DNA from: Qingshengfaniella alkalisoli
GTDB taxonomy: Bacteria; Pseudomonadota; Alphaproteobacteria; Rhodobacterales; Rhodobacteraceae
Length of the DNA: 64,000 bases
Reading direction: 5' to 3'
NCBI RefSeq assembly: GCF_007855645.1
Contig: NZ_CP042263.1
Coordinates: 124,001 to 188,000 of the forward strand
Shown piece after piece: positions 44,091-52,208 of the stretch (within the stretch, counting starts at the first letter, position 1; every line of letters begins with the position of its first letter). The notes beneath the pieces were generated by a model. It did no database searches. It saw only the letters and a list, made by a program, of their open reading frames with translations, and was not told the DNA's origin. Position numbers and translations under genes: made by a program.

Positions 44091-45479
44091 CTAAACGGCC
44101 CGGGCAAGCTCCTGTGATTGTGAAATGATCCGATCCGTAACGCGCGCGGCATCTGCCGCAAGCTGTTCCATGTCGAGCCAGGGCAGCGCGCCGTTTTCGA
44201 CCACCGGGCGTCCCTGCACGAAGCTGTGACGTACATCCGCTGCACCCCCGGAAATCACCGGCCCGATCAGCGCATCGTGCTGACCCAGGTAGCGCGGGTG
44301 GGCGAGGTCGAACAGCACCAGATCCGCCGATTTCCCAACCTCGATCGTGCCGATGCCGGGCAGTCCCAGTACCCTGGCTCCGCCTGCGGTCGCCCAGTGG
44401 ATAAGCGTTTCGGCATCCACTGCTTCGGCACCGCCTGCTGCGCGATGGACCGTGAAGGCCGAATACAGCGCCGACACCATGTCCGCCGCTTCATTCGCCG
44501 CTGCACCGTCAACGGCCAGCGAAACATTTCCACCCAGATCAGACAGCGCTGCCGCCGGAGCGATCCCCGATCCAAGCCGCGCATTTGCCTGCGGGCAATG
44601 CGCCATGCCGGTGCCGGTCGCTGCCAGAAGAGCGACCTCTGAGGGATCGCATTCGACCAAATGCGCGAAGAAGACATCCTCACCCAGCCAGTCATGATCG
44701 GCGAGCCAATGGATTGGTTTTTTATCAAACTGTTGTAGCGTATAGTTCACGTAGTCCATATTCTCGGACAGGTGTGAATGGATACGCAACCCCAAGCCAC
44801 GGACGGCTTTAATAGCATCTTCCAGTTCATTGGTTTGCAATGAAAATGTTGGCGTGGTTGGGGCGAATATGACGCGCCGCATCGCATCGTCGGACGGGTC
44901 ATGCCATTGCTTCGCTGTCGCTTCCACAGATTGCAGCATGGCATCCAGAGTCTCGGTGGGCAGAGGCAGTGACCTGCTGTCATCGAACACCCGGCCCTTG
45001 GTGGCACCGCCGCGTTCCAGCACGAACCGCATCCCGAACTTATCAGCCGTGTCGAACAAAATCTCATTAGGATCATAGTCGTAGCTGGCGGAGTAGATGT
45101 AGTGATGATCCGCGACGGTCGTCGTCCCCGACAGTGCCAGTTCAGCCATGCCTATAGTCGCGGAGACGCGCAAAGCTTCTTCATCCAGAAACTGCCAATA
45201 GCTGTAGGGCACCAGCCGCAGCCACTTGGCCAGACCTTCGTTCATCCCTTCCGGCACAGCCTTCAGCACGCTTTGAAACAGGTGGTGATGCGTGTTCACC
45301 AATCCCGGCGTGACGACACAGCCTCCAGCGTCAACGACCCGCTCGCCGGGCCCTGCCCTGAGCGATCCGATTTCCGTGATCTTGCCGTCCGCCACGCGGA
45401 TGTCGCCATAAGCCCGCGCCTCCGTCCCTTGTCTGCCGGTCAGGATGCCTTTCGCGCCCTGGATAAGAAAACTGGTCAT
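44091..45479 (-). CDS. 8-oxoguanine deaminase-like amidohydrolase
   Basis: A 462-residue metal-dependent amidohydrolase of the cog0402 type. It contains the HxH metal motif in VVTPGLVNTHHHLFQSVLKAVPEGMNEGLAKWLRLVPYSYW, then HSHLSEN (third His), FAHLVECDPSEVALLAATGTGMAHCPQANARLGSG and the metal Asp in SLAVDGAAANE. This combination matches the 8-oxoguanine deaminase group, which converts 8-oxoguanine to urate; related members deaminate other purines or pterins. The ATG at 45479 overlaps the preceding permease stop by 4 bases. It is downstream of a NitT/TauT-type ABC transporter, so the imported solute is probably a purine-like compound that this enzyme deaminates. Confidence 0.85.
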   Translation of the reverse strand: MTSFLIQGAKGILTGRQGTEARAYGDIRVADGKITEIGSLRAGPGERVVDAGGCVVTPGLVNTHHHLFQSVLKAVPEGMNEGLAKWLRLVPYSYWQFLDEEALRVSATIGMAELALSGTTTVADHHYIYSASYDYDPNEILFDTADKFGMRFVLERGGATKGRVFDDSRSLPLPTETLDAMLQSVEATAKQWHDPSDDAMRRVIFAPTTPTFSLQTNELEDAIKAVRGLGLRIHSHLSENMDYVNYTLQQFDKKPIHWLADHDWLGEDVFFAHLVECDPSEVALLAATGTGMAHCPQANARLGSGIAPAAALSDLGGNVSLAVDGAAANEAADMVSALYSAFTVHRAAGGAEAVDAETLIHWATAGGARVLGLPGIGTIEVGKSADLVLFDLAHPRYLGQHDALIGPVISGGAADVRHSFVQGRPVVENGALPWLDMEQLAADAARVTDRIISQSQELARAV

Positions 45480-46264
45480 CGGGACTGCCTCGCGATGCTC
45501 CAGGGGAAAAACACGCGTTGGATCAGGTTCACGGCCTGAAACAGCGAGAGAGATAGCAGGACCAGCACGACAAGCCCGGACCACGCCTGTTGGATCTGGA
45601 ACATGGAAGTCGAGAACTGGATGAAGTAGCCCAGCCCCTTCTCGGCCGCCACGAATTCAGCGACCACCGCGCCGATGACCGACAATGTGACGGAGATCTT
45701 CAGCGCGGAGAAGATATAGGGCACGGCATAGGGCAACCGGATCTGGGTGATCTCGCGCCAGACAGGAGCACGCAGGCTTCGGGACAGCTCGATCAACTCG
45801 GGCGGTGTCGCGAGCAATCCGGTCGTCGTGGACACGACCAGCGGGAAGAAGGTGATCAGGCAAGTGATCACGACGCGCGGCAGATCGCCGGCCCCCATCA
45901 CGACGATGATGATCGGCGCGATAGCCACCACGGGGGTGGACTGGATGACCACGAGGATGGGATAGACTGCGCGGGAGAAGACCTCCGACCGTGCAAGCGC
46001 GATGGCGATAGGCAAGGAGATCACGATGGACAACAGAAAGCCCATCATTGCCACGCGGAAGGTCGACCACACATGCGCGAACCAACGTGCCGCGTCGACC
46101 GCACCGAAGCCGCCCATGATGCGGCTTGGCGATGGCAGGACATAGGACGGGATCGCGAATAGGCGGCAGGCCAGTTCCCACAGGATTAATAGGCCGATGA
46201 AGGTGGCCACGGGCAAGACGGCGGGTGCCGTTGCCGCATGCCGGATGGCATTTCGGGTGCTCAT
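45476..46264 (-). CDS. NitT/TauT-family ABC transporter permease
   Basis: Inner-membrane permease, 262 residues from the ATG at 46264 (MSTRNAIRH), 7 bases after the ATPase stop. It has six hydrophobic segments, with PVATFIGLLILWELACRLFAIPSYVLPSPSRI as the usual first segment. The EAA-like loop is PPELIELSRSLRAPVWREITQIRLPYAVPYIFSALKIS. The family handles nitrate, taurine, thiamine precursors, riboflavin and pyrimidine or purine bases. The linked deaminase points to a nucleobase here. It overlaps the deaminase gene by 4 bases. Confidence 0.93.
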   Translation of the reverse strand: MSTRNAIRHAATAPAVLPVATFIGLLILWELACRLFAIPSYVLPSPSRIMGGFGAVDAARWFAHVWSTFRVAMMGFLLSIVISLPIAIALARSEVFSRAVYPILVVIQSTPVVAIAPIIIVVMGAGDLPRVVITCLITFFPLVVSTTTGLLATPPELIELSRSLRAPVWREITQIRLPYAVPYIFSALKISVTLSVIGAVVAEFVAAEKGLGYFIQFSTSMFQIQQAWSGLVVLVLLSLSLFQAVNLIQRVFFPWSIARQSR

Positions 46265-46271
46265 CGCAATG

Positions 46272-47048
46272 TCACGCTGCGCGGGGCGCGACGAGGAGCG
46301 ACCGGAGATGGGCTGAAAAGTCATTCATTACCTGTGCGTTGGAAGTTTCCAGGCCGCGCGGTCGCGGCAGGGGCACCTTGATGTCTTCTATGACGCGACC
46401 CGGGCGGGCGCTCATGACGATGACGCGGTCGGCCAGCAGGACCGCCTCGCTGATGGAATGGGTGATGAATAGAACCGTCTTCGGCTCGGCCTCCCATATC
46501 CGCAGAAGTTCCAGTCCCATTTCCTCACGCGTCAGCGCGTCGAGGGCGGAGAAGGGTTCGTCCATCAGCAGGATGTCGGGGCGCATGAACAGGGCGCGGG
46601 CGATGCCCACGCGCTGCTGCATGCCGCCGGACAATTCATTCGGCAAACGTTTCTCGAAGCCTTTGAGGCCGACCATGTCCAGTAGATCACGAGCGCGGGT
46701 GCGCTCGTTTGCCCCCACGCGACCGCGTTTGTGCCTGGCCGGAAAACAGACGTTGTCCTCGATCGTTGCCCAAGGCAGGAGTGTGGGCTTCTGGAAAACG
46801 ATCCCCACGTCGTCGCGCGGTTCCTTCACGGAGGAGCCAAAAACCTCCACCCGCCCCGATGTCGGTTCTAACAGCCCGGCGATCAATCGCAGCAAGGTGG
46901 ACTTGCCGCAACCGGACGGGCCAAGCACCGCAACGAATTCATGGCGCACGACGTCGAATTCGACGCCACGCAGTGCTTCTATCCGGCCGGAGCGTGTCTC
47001 GAAACACTGGCCGAGATCCTGAAACGAGATGGCTGGAGGTGTCTGCAT
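46272..47048 (-). CDS. NitT/TauT-family ABC transporter ATP-binding protein
   Basis: ATPase subunit of 258 residues. Walker [10 protein letters not shown], signature LSGGMQQRVGIARAL, Walker B ILLMDEPFSALDALTREEMGLEL and switch FITHSISEAVLLADRV are intact. MGLEL replaces the more usual MQ-L after the D-loop, a common family variant. The ATG at 47048 is 5 bases past the binding-protein stop. It powers the importer formed with the adjoining permease. Confidence 0.95.
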   Translation of the reverse strand: MQTPPAISFQDLGQCFETRSGRIEALRGVEFDVVRHEFVAVLGPSGCGKSTLLRLIAGLLEPTSGRVEVFGSSVKEPRDDVGIVFQKPTLLPWATIEDNVCFPARHKRGRVGANERTRARDLLDMVGLKGFEKRLPNELSGGMQQRVGIARALFMRPDILLMDEPFSALDALTREEMGLELLRIWEAEPKTVLFITHSISEAVLLADRVIVMSARPGRVIEDIKVPLPRPRGLETSNAQVMNDFSAHLRSLLVAPRAA

Positions 47049-47052
47049 CGGC

Positions 47053-48162
47053 TTACATCGTCCCCGGCAGGAAGGACCGGTCCACCATGGTTTCCGGATC
47101 GAGGGCGGATGCGTCCAGACCCTGGGCTTCGGCCACGCGCGCCCATGTTGCGGCCAGCCGTTCGGGCAGCAAGACACCAAGCCCGTCGCGTTCGGTCACT
47201 TCATTATCAATCAGAACCAGCGTGTCGCGCAGGGAACCTTCGACGTTCTCCGCGTTAAGTTCCGGCACCATGTTGGCAACGGATTGCGCTGCCTCGGCAG
47301 GGTTCTCGATGCTGAACTCAATGGACTTCTTGTAGGCTTCGACGAAGCGGCGGGCGACGTCGGGCTTTTCGGCCAGGAAGCTGTCGGACGCGATCATCGA
47401 GGCGGAATAAAGTTCCAATCCGGCATCGGACCAGGGGATCACGACGATTTCCTTACCTACCTCTTCCGCCTGTCCGGTATAGCGCGACACGTCCGTCATC
47501 CATGCGATGATCCCGTCAACGGCGCCCGTCATCAGCATCGGGCCAAGAGCGCCGGGATCGGCCTTGGTGAGCGCGATGTCGTCTTCGGACAATCCGACCT
47601 CACCGAGCACCAGCGGCAGGAAGACATTCGACGAGGTAAAGGGCGATGTGGCGATTTCCTTTCCAGCAACGTCTTCGGCTGTCTCGATCCCGTTGCCATC
47701 CAGCGAATAGAAAGCATGCGGTCCCTTGTTGAACACCGACATGACAGCCGTCACGGGGACGTTTTCCGTGGCGCGCGCGGCCATCAATGCGCCGATATCC
47801 GCGATGCCGATGTCTGATACCCCAGTGGCGAGCTTGGTCACCGCCTCGGATGATCCGCGACCGCCATTGATGGTCACGTCCAGCCCGGCCTGTTCGCAAA
47901 AACCTTGATCGATGCAGACATAGATCGGTGCCTTGTCACCGCCGGGCAGCCAGTCGAGTTGAAAGGTGACCGCGTCAGCAGCCGATGCACCGGATGCGAC
48001 CATGGTCGACCCAAGCAGGGCAGCAGTTGCCGCCAGTTTCATCGCGTTCATAGATTTACCCCTGTTGGCGCATGGGCAACCCTTGCAACTGGGTCGACCG
48101 CATGCGGTTTTCTTGTCTTTTTCGTTTGCATTGGAGAATTCAGATTTCATTCGATCAGTCAT
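47053..48162 (-). CDS. NitT/TauT-family ABC substrate-binding protein with possible Cys-rich N-terminal extension
   Basis: Periplasmic binding protein of the NMT1/ThiY-like group. The core starts MNAMKLAATAALLGSTMVASGASA (signal peptide, ATG at 48051), then VTFQLDWLPGGDKAPIYVCIDQGFCEQAGLDVTI and GRGSSEAVTKLATGVSDIGIADIGAL, both typical of nucleobase/thiamine-precursor binders. Two starts are possible. ATG at 48051 has AGGGG 7 bases upstream. ATG at 48162 has a better GGAGG 5 bases upstream and would add 37 residues containing ACGRPSCKGCPC, four closely spaced cysteines ahead of the signal peptide. I give the longer form because of its ribosome site, but 48051 is the conventional choice. It is the first gene of the purine-type operon. 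Confidence 0.85.
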   Translation of the reverse strand: MTDRMKSEFSNANEKDKKTACGRPSCKGCPCANRGKSMNAMKLAATAALLGSTMVASGASAADAVTFQLDWLPGGDKAPIYVCIDQGFCEQAGLDVTINGGRGSSEAVTKLATGVSDIGIADIGALMAARATENVPVTAVMSVFNKGPHAFYSLDGNGIETAEDVAGKEIATSPFTSSNVFLPLVLGEVGLSEDDIALTKADPGALGPMLMTGAVDGIIAWMTDVSRYTGQAEEVGKEIVVIPWSDAGLELYSASMIASDSFLAEKPDVARRFVEAYKKSIEFSIENPAEAAQSVANMVPELNAENVEGSLRDTLVLIDNEVTERDGLGVLLPERLAATWARVAEAQGLDASALDPETMVDRSFLPGTM

Positions 48163-48529
48163 TCGAGCCTCCACGATCAAGAACTGCTTCTTGTCGAGCA
48201 ATGCCCGGAGCGCTTCTTTCGAAGGCTCTGACCGCTTCTACTCTGTGACGTTCACGTTACCGATCACGCTGTAGCTGGTAAGGGGCGATGGCGCGTGGGC
48301 TTTCAAATCGTGGACCTTAGCACCCGATTGATGATTAAAAAGGCGGCATTTTCTAGTGAAAGCCTAAAATACGGGCGTACGATAGCCGCTTTAACGGAGA
48401 ATCGTCGATCGCGCGCCGCGTCTTCATAAGCCATTATCGCTACACAATGGCGCAGCCTGCGATAACAACTTGACCCATGGTCACAAAGGCTTAGCCTGAT
48501 GTCATCTTGCACAGCCGCAGGGAGCGATC
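48163..48529. other. Divergent control region between the purine-type operon and cytochrome bd genes
   Basis: No gene is supported in these 367 bases. TGACC-N3-GGTCA (48471-48483) lies 47-59 bases before the cydA start and partly resembles an FNR/Crp-type site (TTGAC and GGTCA halves), which would suit an oxidase controlled by oxygen, but the spacing is short. AT-rich stretches at 48330-48370 may hold promoters. Evidence is weak. Confidence 0.35.
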
Positions 48530-49963
48530 ATGGAAGTCACCACCTTTCTGGGACTGGACGCGGTCATGCTGGCACGCATGCAATTCGCCTTCACAGTGTC
48601 GTTCCATTTTCTGTTTCCAGCCTTCACAATCGGTCTGGCAAGCTATCTGGCGGTACTCAACGCCATGTATCTGCGCAGCGGTAATGACGCCTACCTGCAG
48701 CTCTTCAAATACTGGCTGAAGATCTTCGCGATCACCTTCGCAATGGGCGTCGTGTCGGGCATCGTAATGGCCTATCAGTTCGGGACAAACTGGGCGGTGT
48801 TCTCGGACAAGGCCGGGCCAGTCATCGGGCCACTCATGGCCTACGAAGTCCTGACGGCGTTCTTCCTGGAGGCCGGTTTCCTGGGCATCATGATCTTTGG
48901 CCGGGACAAGGTCGGTCCCGGTCTGCACATGTTTGCCTGCGTTATGGTAGCACTTGGGACGGCGATCTCGGCGACATGGATCCTGTCAGTGAATTCATGG
49001 ATGCAGACGCCGCAGGGCTTCGAGATCAACGAAAACGGCCAGTTCATACCCCTGAGCTGGCTGGAGGTGATCTTCACGCCTTCCTTCCCCTACCGACTGG
49101 CGCATACGCTGACTGCCGCCTATCTGACGACGGCATTCATTGTGGGTGGCGTCGGTGCGCTGCACCTTCTGCGCGGAGAAAGGGACAACCACGGTGTCCG
49201 CACCATGTTTTCCATGGCAATGTGGATGGCGGCGATCGTGGCACCGATCCAGATCTTTCTGGGTGACCAGCATGGGCTGAACACGCTCAAGCATCAGCCG
49301 GTCAAGGTCATGGCGATGGAGGGGCACTTCGAAAGCCACCCTGATGGCGCGCCGTTGATCCTGTTCGGCATCCCTGACCAGGAAGCCGGGGAAGTCAAAT
49401 ACGCCGTTCAAATACCGAAGCTGTCCTCGCTGATCCTGAAACATGATCTCAATGCTCCGCTCGACGGGCTGGATAGTGTGCCGGATGAGTTGGAACCACC
49501 CGTCGCCGTCGTCTTCTGGGCCTTCCGTATCATGGTCGGGATTGGCTTTCTGATGCTGGGCGTAGGTGTCTGGTCCCTGATCGCGCGATACAGGCACAGG
49601 CTGTATGACGATCACTGGCTGCACCGCGCGGCGCTGATCATGGGACCATCAGGCTTGATCGCCGTGCTGGCGGGGTGGTTCACGACCGAAGTCGGACGCC
49701 AGCCCTACACCGTCTATGGTCATTTGCTGACACAGGAATCCTCCTCGCCCCTGGAAGCGCAGGCCGTCGGTATCTCGCTGCTGGCGTTCATAGTGATCTA
49801 TTCTTCGGTGTTCGGCGCGGGCATCGTCTATATGCTGAAGCTGATGAACAAATCGCCGCATCCTGGGGAACGTGGTCTTGATGCAGAACCCGGGCCCATT
49901 CGCACCGCAAGCCCGATCGCCGTTGGCGCGGACCGCAAGCATCCGAACGGAAAAAGGAACTGA
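48530..49963 (+). CDS. cydA: Cytochrome bd-type ubiquinol oxidase subunit I (short Q-loop, CIO-like)
   Basis: Inner-membrane quinol oxidase subunit of 477 residues that carries the haems and reduces O2 to water. MQFAFTVSFHFLFPAFTIGLASYLA holds the axial haem His26. YQFGTNW, GPLMAYEVLTAFFLEAGFLGIMIFGRDKVGP and LSVNSWMQTPQGFEINENG are subunit I signatures. GWFTTEVGRQPYTVYGHLLTQESSSPL is the C-terminal conserved block. The length lacks the Q-loop insertion of the long E. coli form, placing it with cyanide-insensitive-type oxidases. It is the first gene of a three-gene unit with subunit II and a DUF2474 peptide. It supports respiration at low oxygen or under respiratory poisons. Confidence 0.95.
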   Translation: MEVTTFLGLDAVMLARMQFAFTVSFHFLFPAFTIGLASYLAVLNAMYLRSGNDAYLQLFKYWLKIFAITFAMGVVSGIVMAYQFGTNWAVFSDKAGPVIGPLMAYEVLTAFFLEAGFLGIMIFGRDKVGPGLHMFACVMVALGTAISATWILSVNSWMQTPQGFEINENGQFIPLSWLEVIFTPSFPYRLAHTLTAAYLTTAFIVGGVGALHLLRGERDNHGVRTMFSMAMWMAAIVAPIQIFLGDQHGLNTLKHQPVKVMAMEGHFESHPDGAPLILFGIPDQEAGEVKYAVQIPKLSSLILKHDLNAPLDGLDSVPDELEPPVAVVFWAFRIMVGIGFLMLGVGVWSLIARYRHRLYDDHWLHRAALIMGPSGLIAVLAGWFTTEVGRQPYTVYGHLLTQESSSPLEAQAVGISLLAFIVIYSSVFGAGIVYMLKLMNKSPHPGERGLDAEPGPIRTASPIAVGADRKHPNGKRN

Positions 49964-49966
49964 GCC

Positions 49967-50986
49967 ATGGAAACGGGATTTGACATCACCGCGGCCTGGG
50001 CGCTGATCCTTGCTGTGGCCGTGTATATCTATGTCGTGCTTGACGGGTTCGATCTGGGGATCGGCATTCTCTACCCGCTGTTTCCGGGAAAGCGTGATCG
50101 TGACTTGTTGATGAACACTGTAGCCCCCGTCTGGGACGGCAACGAAACATGGCTGGTGCTTGGTGGTGGTGGGCTGTTCGCGGCCTTCCCGCTGGCCTAC
50201 GCGATCCTGATGCCTGCGGTCTATCCGCTGGTCATCGCCATGCTGCTTGGGCTGGTCTTCCGAGGCGTGGCGTTCGAGTTCCGCTGGAAGGCTACCGGAC
50301 CCTTCTCCAATTGGCTTTGGGACACGGCCTTTTTCGGCGGCTCGTTCATCGCGGCGATGTCGCAGGGCATGATCCTCGGGGCAATCCTGCAAGGCATCGA
50401 GATCGCAGATCGCAGCTATGCGGGCGGTTGGTGGGACTGGCTGACGCCCTTCACATTGCTGTGCGGCGCGGCGGTGGTGTGTGGCTACATGCTGTTGGGT
50501 GCCTGCTGGCTGAATATCAAGACAAGCGGCGATGTGCAGGTAGAAGCCCGCAGGCTTGCTCGTATCCTGGGTATCGCGACGGTGGGTTTCATCGTCGCAG
50601 TCAGCCTGTGGACGCCCTTCCTGCATCCGGAATATCTGGGGCGCTGGTTCGCATGGCCTGCCATCGCAGTCACCGCACCCGTTCCCATCGCGGTGGCGTT
50701 GCTGATCTACGCGCTGGCGCGATCTTTGACCGAGGGTGAGAGCGACTGGCGACCGTTTCTGCTGGTTCTGGCGCTGTTTCTGCTGTGCTTCATCGGTCTC
50801 GGAATTTCCATGTGGCCATGGGTTATCCCCACGCAGCTGAGCATCTGGGACGCCGCCACCGCGCGAAAAAGCCAGATATTCATGCTGGTGGGAGTGCTGT
50901 TCATTCTGCCGATCATCCTTGGCTACACCGCCTATGCATACTGGGTGTTTCGCGGAAAGGTCGATCCGGATGAAGGGTATCACTGA
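49967..50986 (+). CDS. cydB: Cytochrome bd-type ubiquinol oxidase subunit II
   Basis: A 339-residue membrane protein with about eight hydrophobic segments that scaffolds subunit I. The first segment, AAWALILAVAVYIYVVLDGFDLGIGILYPLFPG, with the DGFDLG motif, and VWDGNETWLVLGGGGLFAAFPLAYA are invariant features of CydB/CioB. FRGVAFEFRWKA is also typical. The start is 3 bases after subunit I with a ribosome site inside its end. Its TGA overlaps the next small gene by one base. Confidence 0.95.
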   Translation: METGFDITAAWALILAVAVYIYVVLDGFDLGIGILYPLFPGKRDRDLLMNTVAPVWDGNETWLVLGGGGLFAAFPLAYAILMPAVYPLVIAMLLGLVFRGVAFEFRWKATGPFSNWLWDTAFFGGSFIAAMSQGMILGAILQGIEIADRSYAGGWWDWLTPFTLLCGAAVVCGYMLLGACWLNIKTSGDVQVEARRLARILGIATVGFIVAVSLWTPFLHPEYLGRWFAWPAIAVTAPVPIAVALLIYALARSLTEGESDWRPFLLVLALFLLCFIGLGISMWPWVIPTQLSIWDAATARKSQIFMLVGVLFILPIILGYTAYAYWVFRGKVDPDEGYH

Positions 50987-51084
50987 TGCTGAAACGGGTT
51001 GGCTGGTTCGTTCTGCTGTGGTGCTCGGGCGTGCTGACCCTGACAGTCGTCGCCTATGGCATCCGCCTGATGATCGGCACGTGA
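50986..51084 (+). CDS. DUF2474 small membrane protein of the cytochrome bd operon
   Basis: A 32-residue peptide with ATG at 50986 that shares one base with the cydB stop (TGATG). It reads MLKRVGWFVLLWCSGVLTL followed by TVVAYGIRLMIGT, a single membrane segment with a basic N-terminus. This matches the DUF2474 peptides found after short-type bd oxidases, which sit where CydX sits in the E. coli operon and are thought to stabilise the complex. The role here is inferred from position and pattern. Confidence 0.85.
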   Translation: MLKRVGWFVLLWCSGVLTLTVVAYGIRLMIGT

Positions 51085-51167
51085 CAGGCTGGATGCGGCG
51101 GAAGTCTTTTCATTTGAGCCAAAACGCCGGATGCTCGCACGACTGCCTGTAAGTTGCGCGAGAAACT

Positions 51168-52208
51168 ATGCCCCAGACGCTGGACACGCTTTACGATCTT
51201 CGGTCTTTGCCCTTCGACGATATAATCGATGTGCGATCTCCATCAGAGTATGCCGAAGACCATATCCCCGGCGCGATCAGCCTGCCCGTCTTGTCGGATG
51301 AAGAACGCGCAAGAGTGGGTACGATCTATGTGCAGCAGGATCCGTTTCTGGCACGCAAGATCGGTGCGGCTCTCGTCGCTCGCAATGCTGCGGCACATAT
51401 TGAAGGACCGCTCACGGGCAAATCCGGCGGATGGCGTCCACTGATCTATTGCTGGCGCGGTGGGCAGCGGTCAGGATCCTTTACCATGATCCTGAAGCAG
51501 ATCGGCTGGCGCGCGGATACGGTCGATGGTGGCTACAAGGCTTATCGCCGGATGGTGGTCAAGGCGCTTTATGACACCCCCTTGCCGTCGCGCGTCGTGC
51601 TGCTGAACGGTGGCACGGGGACGGCCAAGACCAGGCTTCTGACCCATTTGGCACGGCAGGGCGCGCAGGTGATTGATCTGGAAGGGTTGGCCTGTCATCG
51701 TGGATCCCTGTTTGGCGAGATCGACGGGGGTCAGCCGTCGCAGAAAGCCTTTGAAAGCCGCCTCGCCGCTGAACTGGTGCGTCTCGATCCTGACCGCCCT
51801 GTGTTCGTCGAGGCCGAAAGCAGCCGCGTGGGCGCATTGAACCTGCCGCCCGTACTGTGGAAGGCGATGCGCGAAGCACAGCAGGTTCGCCTGTCCGCAC
51901 CGATCGACGCACGCGTGACGCATTTGGTAGCGGAATATCAGGACTACGTAAAAGACCCCGAAGCGCTTGACCGGACATTACAGCGGCTGGTCCCCTATCA
52001 CGGGCACAAGCAGGTGGACGCATGGCAAAGCCTGGCAGCCGCGGGTGCGTTGTCCGCGCTGACGCGCGCGTTGATCACCCGTCACTACGATCCCCGCTAT
52101 ACGCGCATATCGGGTGAGGCATCGCATGATCCCTTGCATCTGCGCGACCTGTCAGACGAAACGCTGGACCGCTGTGCATCCGGGTTGATCAGAAAGTATG
52201 ACGGTTAG
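51168..52208 (+). CDS. mnmH: tRNA 2-selenouridine synthase
   Basis: A 346-residue cytoplasmic enzyme that exchanges sulfur for selenium at the wobble uridine of certain tRNAs, using selenophosphate. The N-terminal rhodanese domain (IIDVRSPSEYAEDHIPGAISLPVLSDEERARVGT) carries the catalytic Cys95 in LIYCWRGGQRSGSF. The C-terminal P-loop domain has GGTGTAKT at 148-155; the usual pattern ends GKT, so an Ala replaces the Gly before Lys. FVEAESSRVG is a further family motif. It converges on the selD fusion with a 4-base overlap of stop codons. The two genes form the complete selenophosphate-to-tRNA pathway. No selA or selB is in view. Confidence 0.93.
   Translation: MPQTLDTLYDLRSLPFDDIIDVRSPSEYAEDHIPGAISLPVLSDEERARVGTIYVQQDPFLARKIGAALVARNAAAHIEGPLTGKSGGWRPLIYCWRGGQRSGSFTMILKQIGWRADTVDGGYKAYRRMVVKALYDTPLPSRVVLLNGGTGTAKTRLLTHLARQGAQVIDLEGLACHRGSLFGEIDGGQPSQKAFESRLAAELVRLDPDRPVFVEAESSRVGALNLPPVLWKAMREAQQVRLSAPIDARVTHLVAEYQDYVKDPEALDRTLQRLVPYHGHKQVDAWQSLAAAGALSALTRALITRHYDPRYTRISGEASHDPLHLRDLSDETLDRCASGLIRKYDG

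Noticed and set aside
49649-50983. 444-codon open frame antisense to cydA/cydB
   Set aside because: Composition dominated by Gln, His, Arg and Asp from reversed membrane-helix codons; a shadow of cydB.
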